From Trichomonas vaginalis G3 (Eukaryota; Parabasalia; Trichomonadida; Trichomonadidae), in contig NC_067207.1 in assembly GCF_026262505.1 (NCBI RefSeq), forward strand, positions 62,001 through 126,000: a DNA stretch of 64,000 bases, given 5' to 3'. The notes under the pieces are model-generated. The model ran no database searches. It had not been told where the DNA came from and was given only the letters and a program-made list of their open reading frames with translations. This document shows positions 49,313 through 59,032 of this stretch, in pieces; the stretch's first letter is position 1, and every line of letters begins with the position of its first letter. A program made the translations under genes and the position numbers.

Positions 49313-50952
49313 TTAAACATTTCTATTCATCAATATTTCATCATATGAACTTCTATACTGCGGTGGTGTACCTGTTGGATGATATTTCAAACCTTCATCC
49401 GGTGTCCATGTCCAATATGTAGTCCTAGTAAACCAAACCTGAGGAGGATTTGTCACTTTTGAACAGTAAGTGTCATTTTCACCCTGAATGATTGGATAAG
49501 CTTTCACTTGTACTGTAACTTGTGAGTTGAAAGTTTCTAATCCATCAAAGAATATACCCGCTCCATCACGTTGAACTGGAATAGTGCATAAGAATGAAGT
49601 TTGGTCTTTCCATGTTCTAGCTAATGGTGTGCCATCATCATCATTCAGTGGTCTAGTTAATGAGTCCTCGTATTCTTCTGTGCATTCATTCACTCCATCT
49701 AAATCAGAAGCTTGAAGCATACGTGTAAAGAATATGTCACCCACTGTGGTCATCGCTTGATCGGGGAAGTTTCTGGAATCTATAGTGACCTGAAGACCTC
49801 GAAGCATTGGATTTTCTAAAACCGTTCTTTGCATTGCATTCTTCGGAAATGTTAACACAACATCTGTAACATTATGAAGAGCGTATGAGAAATCTGAGCT
49901 ATACCTTCAGGAGTGATGCAACCTCATTTAGTGAACGAACGTCAATATGTTGAGCTGGAATCATGAATGGATCTTCCTTACTAAATAAACGTGGTATTGC
50001 TTTAACTGATTCTTCAATTAAACCGTATCCTGGTGTAATGCATTTATCCTCTAAAACTTCCATCTTTGTGCATGAAATAATAACGTCTTCAACTGTTGCG
50101 TCAGCAGATGTAGTGGCTAAGCTTGTAATTAATTTGGCAGGAAGTCCGATTTGTTGGAATTTGCGATCATATTTATAAACATGATTCATAATCTTTTCAT
50201 AATTTTCATCAGTTATCTTTTCATAAACGTAATTTTGTAAATCAGCAACTCTTAACGGGTCAACCTGACAAAATACTAAAGTATCCCTGAAAACATAATA
50301 TTTAAGAATGATTTCACACAAATGATTTAGGATAATCATCGAACGCCTGAAATGCTAACAAATCATTTACCGGAATAATCATATCAAAAGTGACATCAAC
50401 TTCTTCATTTGCTTTCTTGAAAACTTCTGAAGGGTCAATATATTTACCACATACTGAGTTATCATATTTTTGAACATTATTATATAACGAATGAACAAAC
50501 TTTTTAACTTTCCTTTCTGATTTTGGTTTATATGTTGCAAATGCGAAAGATTCACGGGCGCAATCCATCTGAAGATAACCAGCATCACCTCTTTCGGTTT
50601 CTACTTCTAATTGCTTAAAGCTTTGATTTGATGATTTATAACCAACGAATAAACGCATGCATTTAAAAGTGGCATCACATGTGAAAGCTTTATTTGAAAC
50701 TAGAGTTGCTTTAACTTTGCGTTTAATATATGTGTCACCTAATTGGTTCACATCATGAGCCGGATTTGTAATTCTTAAATGAGTTTGTTTATCATCAAAA
50801 TATGGAGCATCAGAGTCATAGCATGAACTTTCAAGTTCTCTATAATATCTTCTTCCATCATTCTTTGCGAATATTTCATTTATCTTTTCGAATGAATGAA
50901 ATACATTTCCATTAATCGGTTTAGTGTTTGGCACTAAATAGTTAGTCGTCAT
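49313..50952 (-). pseudogene. Major capsid protein, copy B (broken)
   Basis: Homologue of 17659-19299, nearly identical apart from about three breaks. Confidence 0.8.
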
Positions 50953-51021
50953 TTATTATTAAATAAAAAATCAAAATTAAAAGATGAAAATGAATTTTTA
51001 ATTTTAATGAAATAATCAACT

Positions 51022-51231
51022 ATGGCTGCAGGATTCTTTAAGAAACTGTGGGATAAAGTAAAAAGAGGAGCGCATAAAGTTTGGGAAGGGATTAAGAAAG
51101 GAGCAAATTGATATTTAAGAATAAAGAGCAATTAGTGACGTTGCTGAACAAATAGCACCTAATGTTCCGGTAAGGGAAGTATTAAATAAAGGAGATAAGG
51201 TTTATCGTCGACTACAACCGATACTAAGATA
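51022..51231 (+). pseudogene. Amphipathic MAAG-type protein 1, copy B (broken)
   Basis: Homologue of 19369-19581; the amphipathic N-terminal helix is kept. Broken. Confidence 0.6.
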
Positions 51232-51254
51232 AAAATAATATTTATTTATTTTTC

Positions 51255-51492
51255 CACTATCTACCCCTATTTTATTAAGTATTCCTTCAGCAATTCCACC
51301 AACTGCGTTACCTGCTTGTGCTCCCATCGCCGGATTACCTGCTTTAGCACCTAATACTCCTCCTATGATAGTTCCTGCCGTTTTCGCTACTGGTGCCAAA
51401 AAGTTTGCAACGGGTTTAATAATCTTTTGATGAACCCAACTTGCAGCTTTCTTAATTCCTTCCCATAATTTTTTAAAGAATCCTGCCGCCAT
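51255..51492 (-). pseudogene. Amphipathic MAAG-type protein 2, copy B (broken near its end)
   Basis: Homologue of 19606-19842, identical over nearly all its length with a changed end. Confidence 0.6.
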
Positions 51493-51559
51493 CTCTGATT
51501 TAATATTAATTAAAAAATATATTTCATCACTTATATTCTAATTTTTTATTTAATGATAA

Positions 51560-51966
51560 ATGAAACCGATTTTAAAAATAAATGAAACAGAGGAGGAAGA
51601 AATAAATGAAAGTGAAAATGTTCAACAAAAAATAAACGTTGTTAAACCAATTACTGAAATAAAAATTTTTTCATCTGTTGATGAATTTAATGACTATTAT
51701 GCTAATAATAAAAAATTATTTGAAGAATTGACAACATGTAAATTGAATAAAATGTTTAAAGTTGAGGACAGAGTCCAAGACCCGGAGGGTCATGGATTCA
51801 AAATTTCAAAAATAAAAGGTGTTGTTAGTTTAAAATCTATTCCTCAATCAAGAATCACCTCATTAATGAAATTGATGATTTAACAAAAAGAATAGAAATT
51901 ATTGAAGAGCGAATAAATCAAATTATTGATTTCATAAATCATGACTCGTTGAGCCCGGGTCCTTAA
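51560..51966 (+). pseudogene. Coiled-coil element protein, copy B (broken)
   Basis: Homologue of 19910-20317, carrying the P5 and P6 palindromic segments. Broken. Confidence 0.6.
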
Positions 51967-51994
51967 AGCTCAAGGCACAAAGTGCCCAGGACTT

Positions 51995-52474
51995 AAAGTC
52001 CATCACTGAGTTCAAGGTTATATTCATCAAATATTTCATTATTAAATGCAACTTCTGCTAGTTTATTTATTTTTTCAATACGATCATTTGAAAGTCTATC
52101 GTTTAATTTTTTCTGAAGTTTTTTCATTTTCTAGTTCTGAAACTTTATTTGGATGATATTTAAACCCGTTAAATTCTTTTTCCTCAGTTTTGATCATTAA
52201 TTTACAAAGAACTTTTGTGGTTGGAATTCGTTTAAACCATTTATCATTAATATTTGTTATAAATTCAAATATCTGGAATTAATTCCCAAATTTTTGCATT
52301 TTCAATTAATTTATTATCAAATGCAAAAGCAATAGGTTTAATATTAAACTTACCTTTATAATATATACTTTCTACATAATCATCGAAATAAACATCTACT
52401 TGTTTAACATTTTCAAGAATTGGTGAAAGAACATCCATTAATTGATTGACGGTTACGAATCTTGATCCACTCAT
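51995..52474 (-). pseudogene. Right-end hypothetical protein, copy B (broken)
   Basis: Homologue of 20344-20830. Broken. Confidence 0.5.
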
Positions 52475-52475
52475 T

Positions 52476-53283
52476 TTCTTACGAATTAAAAAATAAATTA
52501 TTCAAAAAATGTAAGACATGAATTTTTAAAGTTTATTTTTCATTCATGAATGATAATTATATCTGATTTCTTTTACTCTCTCATACATACTAGATTTGAA
52601 GAATTCGGAACTTTTACCATAATCTCCTAAATGTTTTCTTATCCCCAACGTGTGCCAGTTATTATATGAAACTGAATAAACTTTATCTTTATCTTTACAC
52701 CTTTCATCACTTCCAATATATTTATATCTCAGTTTTGATTTAGCATTTTCATATTCATTAACGTTTAATAATTCACAGTCTTCCTTTTTAAATTGATGTT
52801 TAAGATATTCAGGATTTAATACTCTACGTTTATATGCTCCTAACTTAGTTCTAAAGGTTTTTCTACAAATTTAGGAATTCCATCCTCTTTAATGTCATCA
52901 ATGATTTCCATTTCATTATTTTCAATTTCTTCTTCTCGTTTATGAGGTCTTTGATTATGACTCCATTGATTCCATGAAATTAAATATTCTTTATCATTAT
53001 ATTTATACCTCATTAGCTTATTTTGGCTTTCATATTCATTTAATAATTCACAATCTTCATTTTTAAATTGAAGTTTAACCCATTCAGGATTTAAACAATG
53101 TTTAATTAATCGCGGAATATCTGACATCATCTATATATAGCTTCTTTTATAAAAGATAAAAAAATAAATTATTTTAAAATTAATGTTAATTTTTTTAATG
53201 ATTTATAAATAAATATATTTTAATGCATCGTCTATATATAGATGAAACAAAAAAAGTCACTAAACCCGCACTCATATACTACT
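52476..53283 (-). repeat. Terminal repeat type T1 (right end of copy B)
   Basis: Inverse match of 3426-4237, ending CTCATATACTACT. Confidence 0.85.
52552..53130 (-). pseudogene. Terminal-repeat-encoded domain-repeat protein, second copy (broken)
   Basis: Inverse counterpart of 3579-4165; begins MMSDIPRLIKHCLNPEWVKL. Broken. Confidence 0.5.
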
Positions 53284-53289
53284 GTGTCT
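53284..53289. repeat. Right 6-bp target-site duplication (GTGTCT)
   Basis: Partner of 3420-3425, on the far side of the 50-kb block. Confidence 0.75.
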
Positions 53290-55832
53290 TATAATTTTCC
53301 CTTCCTTATTGGCGTGTAGAAATAAATGCGCCAATAGATTGAAGAAGAAGAGTTGTTTTTCTCTTAATGAACTTTAATCCTTTTGATATAAGAATATTAA
53401 AAACATTAATATAATTTCGATTTCGGAAATTAAATTTCCAAATTTTTTGTCGATTTCTGAAATAACAGGATCCCGCATCCAACACGCAACAACAAAACAC
53501 AAAACACACTTTTTGGTTCTTTCATCGTTTTAATCGTAATTTATGTAATACATGATTTGGATAAATTTTATAAAAATAGAACCTATATTATATTCTTTTC
53601 AAAGATTCTTGCAAATCATCAAAAATAATTGTATTTTAAAAAAGATCAAATTATCCTTTCATTATTTTAAACTTAAATTAGTTTTTATGATTGACTAAAG
53701 CAATCATATTTATTCATCATTAAATAAACAAAAAAATAATATTTGAGAGTTATTTCACAAAAAAAACACATTGAATTTATTAATTTGTCTCAATTTCAGT
53801 ATTATAAATTTTTATAATTTCAATATTTTGAAATACACTTTTTAATATTTCAATATTTATGATATTTCAATGTATTAAGTGGTCTCAAATTGAGCTTCTC
53901 AAATATAAGTTGGCCTATTCAAATAATAAAATTAAATAATATTTAAAATAATAAATAAAAGTGATTGAGGTCATAGCAAAACGGCTGTTTCAGTCATTAA
54001 TTCTTAAAAATAAAAAGGGTAAAAACTAAATACAATGGGTAAAATTCAATAGTGTCTGTGCTATCGTTCAATTTGAAGGTGTCTTTTCAAACCGCAAGAC
54101 ACATTGAATTTTTGAATAGTGTATTATGGTTTGACAGACACCAATGAAAAAAATAAAATGATATTTATTTTAAATATATAAGATCCTTATATAAAATATA
54201 AATATTTTATCGTTTTATTTTCTTGTTTTAGAAATGTTTTTTATTGAAAAATCAATAAAACTAACTCCAAAATAAAATTTTTGATTTAAAGACACTATGA
54301 TGACACCAGGCAAATCTTCCAAGACACCTATCGTCGGGAATCTAACAACCCTATAATGATGTCAATTTGGAAGAAAAGTGAGAAAATTCCTAAAATGCTA
54401 AAAATGAATTTTCCAAACGAACTTTTTTATCTCATTTTTTTGATTTTGAAAAAAAATTTGGAGAGAAGAACTCTTCGTTTTTGAATTTTGTCACGATGGT
54501 TTTAAAGTATATTAGACACATGTCTTGATATTACTATTTTTGTATATTTTGAGAGAAAATACCTAAAAAATGAGAAAATCTGAGACGGTTTGAGAAAATA
54601 TATAAACTATTGAAATTTTGAATTAAACTTCTAATTTGGAAAAAAGAAATTTGGAAAGAAGAAAATTCAAAAATCGAGATTTAGACTCAGTATCAAATGG
54701 AGAACAAAATGTTTCTTCATATGAAGGAAAAAAATTTTCTTGTGAAGAAATAGAGTTTTTAAAATTTTATTGTATGTAATGAAATAAACAAATATTAAAA
54801 TTATTTTTTGATAACAAGAAAATTCCCAATAGAAAATATTTGAGAGAAAGAAAAAAAGAAAATTGAAAAATATTACTCTCCTTTATATTTCATGAGATTT
54901 TCAATTTATTCTCATAAAATTGACAATTTTATACGTTTAGATGAAAATAAGTGATTTTGATTGAAATAGAAATTATTATTTGCTTACAGCTATCAAATAG
55001 ATTTTTGCTATTTTGATTAAAATTTGTTAATCAAATTAATAATTTTTTCTAAATATCTTAAATATCTGGATCACTCACACATACAATGAATTGAACGATA
55101 AAAATAATACAAACTCAACTAAGTTTCCTGTCTTTCAACTAAAAAAATTATGCAAATTAAATTAAATTGTTTATTCAAATATAAAACAAAGATGAAGTAA
55201 TTACAGTTATCATAAACTTTATGAATAACTCTGTAATTGGTTCAGATTTTCGTAAAAATATTTTTATTAATATCGATAAGAATACGTTTACCTACTATCA
55301 CAACATATCGATAAACAAGAGTAGAGTGATTTTTATCATCGAAACTTTTTAAAAGCTGTAAGCTGGAAGGAAAAATCTTGTTTTTTCTGAGTTAGTTGTA
55401 GAACTATTGATGCACGAGTTATCATTGTGATGTAGAAGGATGTCAATGTACTGACTGAAGGATATGAAGTGAATTGAATTTCATTGCATTTCAATTTGAT
55501 CAAAATTTGTTGAAATGATATGAATGTGTCAACATCTGTATCACTCTCTTTCACTCCTTCCCTATTCTTTCGAGAACGAAGCTAGCTCAGCTTTCGCTGA
55601 GCGAATTGACACTTTTGATGTCCTAAACGTACATGCTCTCAAATTTATCGAAAAAAATTATACCACCTAAACTAGTATATTCTTATTTTAAATATGATAT
55701 TATCCTTAGAATCCACACTAGAATATATTTAAATCAACTTTTAAAAAAGTTCGAATCCTGCGCGTCTCACTTTTTAAATTTTCGAAAAGGAAAATTATAT
55801 TCTCCTAAAATGAAAACAATTTTCCGAATTGA
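53290..55832. other. Long AT-rich intergenic region
   Basis: No convincing gene. It contains an imperfect inverted repeat (54051-54147), simple A/T-rich runs and a clean GCTCAGC-TTTC-GCTGAGC hairpin (55585-55602) just before the transposase reading region. A short frame at 55633-55851 reads into the transposase region in another phase and might be its N-terminal part, but I see no domain in it. Confidence 0.5.
54051..54147. repeat. Imperfect inverted repeat
   Basis: GTGTCTGTG...GACAGACACC outer arms with an inner GTGTCTT-10-AAGACAC stem. It looks like a decayed small inverted-repeat element. Confidence 0.45.
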
Positions 55833-56834
55833 CATCCTTATGGTGAGTTAACATACGCAACAGTTTTGAAAAAAGTTCCATATTCTTATCAAAATGTTAC
55901 AATTTTCAAACAAATTTCAAGAAATACTCTCAAAAAAGCATTCAAAGAAATCGGTGGTACACCAAAAATTAAAAGTGGTCCTCCACAAGAGGAATTAACT
56001 CCAGAATTAATTTTGAAGGTTCAGAATTCTTATGAAAATTACAAATGTGGGGTTCAAAAATTGTATTGGACTCTCAATATGAATCCAAAACAATTTCAAA
56101 TCAGTTACAATGCAGTTATTAAGGCAGCAAAATTTCTGGGAATTTACAAAGAAAAAGATAAAAGTAATCCAAAAGCATATTATGTGGATTATGAAGCAAT
56201 TCTTCCAAATACAATCTGGCATGTGGATATTCATTTTTTGAAAGAACCAGAAACTTTACCGGTTTATGGAATAATTGATGACAAAAGTCGTTATTTGTTA
56301 GCATTGAAATTGCTTCGTAACAAAAGTTCAACAGAAACTTCAAAAGTGGCAATTGCAACAGTTCAAAAATATGGAGCACCTTTCTGTTTCTGGTCAGATA
56401 ACGGTAAAGAAAATGAGGGAGAGTTCACAAAATTTTTGAGTACTTATGACATTCAAATCAGAAAATCAGCTCCATACATGCCACGTCAAAATGGCAAAAT
56501 TGAACGCCTCTGGCCATCACTGGACAAAAATGCTCCAAAGTCTTCAGAATTTGAGAGCATCAATCAGGAATTGGAAGAATTCAGGCAAAAATACAATGAC
56601 ATGCCACATGGCGCTCATCCAAAAATTGGAGTTCGACCATACACTCCAAGAGAGGTTTACAACAAATTTAAGAAATGGACCAAGGATGATAAACCGCTCT
56701 GGAAAAAATGTTTAATAAGCAGTGGGAAGTTGAAGAGATTCCAAACTATTGAAATATTCTATATTTTTTTCAAAAATTCTCATTCAAATTTGAATTTGGT
56801 TTTCAAAATTATGAATAAACATTATTTTTATTAA
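55833..56834 (+). CDS. Integrase-type (rve, DDE) transposase, IS481EU/IS3-like DNA transposon
   Basis: The frame is open from 55833 with no ATG in its first part (the region from TTG at 55866 is clearly coding), so the true start is uncertain or lost. An N-terminal helix-turn-helix-like stretch (about 1-40) is followed by an RNase H-fold integrase core: WHVDIHF (first D), FWSDNGKE (second D) and PRQNGKIERLW (E), with about 35 residues between D and E. The tail has a HGAHPKIGVRPYTPREVY-like transposase end. Single-gene integrases of this kind are known in trichomonads and resemble bacterial IS481/IS3 transposases (my assignment). I find no clear terminal inverted repeats. It differs strongly from the Maverick integrase. 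Confidence 0.8.
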   Translation, partial: HPYGELTYATVLKKVPYSYQNVTIFKQISRNTLKKAFKEIGGTPKIKSGPPQEELTPELILKVQNSYENYKCGVQKLYWTLNMNPKQFQISYNAVIKAAKFLGIYKEKDKSNPKAYYVDYEAILPNTIWHVDIHFLKEPETLPVYGIIDDKSRYLLALKLLRNKSSTETSKVAIATVQKYGAPFCFWSDNGKENEGEFTKFLSTYDIQIRKSAPYMPRQNGKIERLWPSLDKNAPKSSEFESINQELEEFRQKYNDMPHGAHPKIGVRPYTPREVYNKFKKWTKDDKPLWKKCLISSGKLKRFQTIEIFYIFFKNSHSNLNLVFKIMNKHYFY

Positions 56835-57124
56835 ACTTGATTTTTAGCTCTGAAGAATCAAAAGAATTTAGCGAGAAAGAATATGCAGCTCACATAGGGG
56901 TAGATAAAGATATATCTCGAAAAAAATTGAATTTATTGTAAAGAATGAAGAAGTTCATTTTAAGATTGAGTTGATTTTCAACCAAAACGAGAGAGCATGC
57001 AGGCAAATGAAATTCGAAAAGTGAAAGGAATGACATATGCAAAAGAAAAGATTCAAATAACGCAAGCGAAATATAGATCAGTTAAAATCAGAATAAAATT
57101 TCGATCTTTTCTACAGGGAACTAA
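56835..57124. other. Spacer between transposase and hairpin array
   Basis: A 290-bp AT-rich stretch with no gene seen. It may include the 3' end of the transposon, but no terminal motif can be defined. Confidence 0.4.
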
Positions 57125-57746
57125 AAGTGAGAAAACTTGTTCGCAATGCGAAATGATTGCGAACAAGTTTTCTCACTTCAGCGAGGGAATTGTTCCTTAT
57201 GATGCATACATTATAAATATATACATCATAAGGAACAATTCCCTCTAGATAGCTGGGAAACTTTCTCTAAATAACTTATCATTTGGAGAAAGTTTCCCAG
57301 CTATCTACTGGGAACTAAAGGCTATGAGGCACTAATATATAATCAGTGCCTCATAGCCTTTAGTTTGTTATTAAAAACGAGAAAACTTGTTCGAAATGAT
57401 AAACAATTTCGAACAAGTTTTCTCGTTTTAAGGAGGGAATTGTTCCTTATGATGCATACATTATAAATATATACATCATAAGGAACAATTCCCTCTAGAT
57501 AGCTGGGAAACTTTCTCTAAATAACTTATCATTTGGAGAAAGTTTCCCAGCTATCTACTGGGAACTAAAGGCTATGAGGCACTAATATATAATCAGTGCC
57601 TCATAGCCTTTAGTTTGTTATTAAAAACGAGAAAACTTGTTCAAAATGATAAACAATTTCGAACAAGTTTTCTCGTTTTAAGGAGGAATTGTTCCTTATG
57701 ATGCATACATTATAAATATATACATCATAAGGAACAATTCTCTAGA
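57125..57746. repeat. Tandem array of perfect stem-loops, 250-bp period
   Basis: About 2.5 units of 250 bp, each a string of four long hairpins. H1: 57125-57147/57156-57178 (23-bp stem, 8-nt loop), again 57374-57397/57406-57429 (24 bp) and 57624-57647/57656-57679. H2: 57183-57204/57224-57245 (22 bp), again 57433 and 57683. H3: 57246-57267/57286-57307 (22 bp), again 57496. H4: 57313-57333/57345-57365 (21 bp), again 57563. H2 and H3 abut with no spacer. Stems are perfect in the first two units; the third is slightly degraded and ends inside H3. No coding content. Confidence 0.92.
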
Positions 57747-59032
57747 TAGCTAGGAAACCCTAAATTAACTATTAATCTTTGAGATATTTTTTTTATTGAG
57801 GTTAATACGTTTTTCTAAATAATTAAAATGTAAAATTTTGATTGTGAACTCATCTCTAATATTTTGGCTCCTTAATATATTTGAATCATGATCTTTGAGA
57901 AGAGTTCTCAAAAGTATTCACAAAAGCTATTTTTCCTTGAAATTTAAAAATCCTGTTTATCATATATTACCGAATTCAATTCCCTACATATTTCAAAATA
58001 TTCTATGAACATTTCAATTTTTGAAAAAAAAACATATTTTTCCAAATATATTTATTATCATATTTCTAATAATATTTCCTAAAGTGCCACTTTTTACTTC
58101 CTCGACGATTATTTCCCTCTCAAAAAATTCAATAGCTTACATTTTGACAGAACTTAATATGTAACAGTATTGATCGATTTGAAAAATATTGAAATTTTGA
58201 ATTGGAATTTTTATTAAAGCTTTAATAGTTGTAACCGAATAGGAAACATCACAGATGGCAACTTAGATTAATTAAAAGTTGGAATTTTTCCAATAAATTT
58301 TTATATTGAGTAAAGATGCTTAAAATATAATAATAGTAATATAGATACGTTATGCAACATGTTAAATAAGTGATCACTATAAGCATAATAGCTTTAAACA
58401 AAATAATCATATCAAAATTTGTATCTGTAGACAGCAAGAGTGTTATATTCTAATATTATGTGTAACTACTGATTTGACAATGAATGCAATATAATACATT
58501 GATTTATAGGCTAAAGAAAAAAAATTATATCCTTCAATTTGGACAATCCGATTCTTAATATATTTATTTTTTTGTTCTCAATAAAGGTGTTCAAAAGTCA
58601 ATATAAACTATTCGAGTAGTGAGAGGAAATTCATTGAAAGGCTCGGAATTCGAGGAGTGAGGAAGTGTAAATTTTGAGAGTCAAAATTTCAAAACCCCTC
58701 AATATTTCAAAGCCCTTCTACTTAGATTTTGTGACTACCTTACTTTCGTGTTCCCGAGACTACTATAATTCTTTTTGAGTTGAAGTCGCTTATGCTAGGA
58801 TAATGATAGTACCTGCATACTTTGGTCTGTTAAAATTTGAAATGTAAATAACTAAATAACTAAATTTCAAATTTGAATGAGCATTAAAAATTGAGTTGAT
58901 ATTTAGATGCAACTCGCCTTCATATATTTCTCGTCTGGTTCTGAAAAATTTATCTACTTCCACTCAAAAAAAAAATATGAGATTGAAAACCACACACAAA
59001 CACATATATATCTTTATATTAAACATCAACAA
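57747..59032. other. Intergenic DNA between hairpin array and RRM gene
   Basis: About 1.3 kb, AT-rich, no gene seen. It holds the second copy of the dispersed repeat (58087-58168). Confidence 0.5.
58087..58168 (-). repeat. Dispersed repeat, copy 2
   Basis: Its core 58131-58161 is the exact reverse complement of 3002-3032; flanks are weaker, with an extra short stretch near the TCGTCG tract. Confidence 0.65.

Larger units (their letters stand above)
35759..53283 (+). mobile_element. Maverick/Polinton copy B
   Basis: A 17.5-kb element in the same orientation as copy A with the same gene order. Left end is T2-type, right end T1-type: the reverse of copy A. Much of the core (for example 45555-49850) is practically identical to A, so the common origin is recent, while a patch in the first third of the polymerase is clearly diverged. 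It is broken, with a few tens of breaks, concentrated in some stretches and absent from others. Confidence 0.92.

Noticed and set aside
55633-55851. Separate small gene before the integrase-type transposase
   Set aside because: No domain or start context; at most an out-of-phase N-terminal stretch of the transposase, so it was only mentioned.
57125-57746. CRISPR-like array or rho-independent terminator series
   Set aside because: Repeats are four different long hairpins without spacers, far longer than terminators, in eukaryotic DNA.
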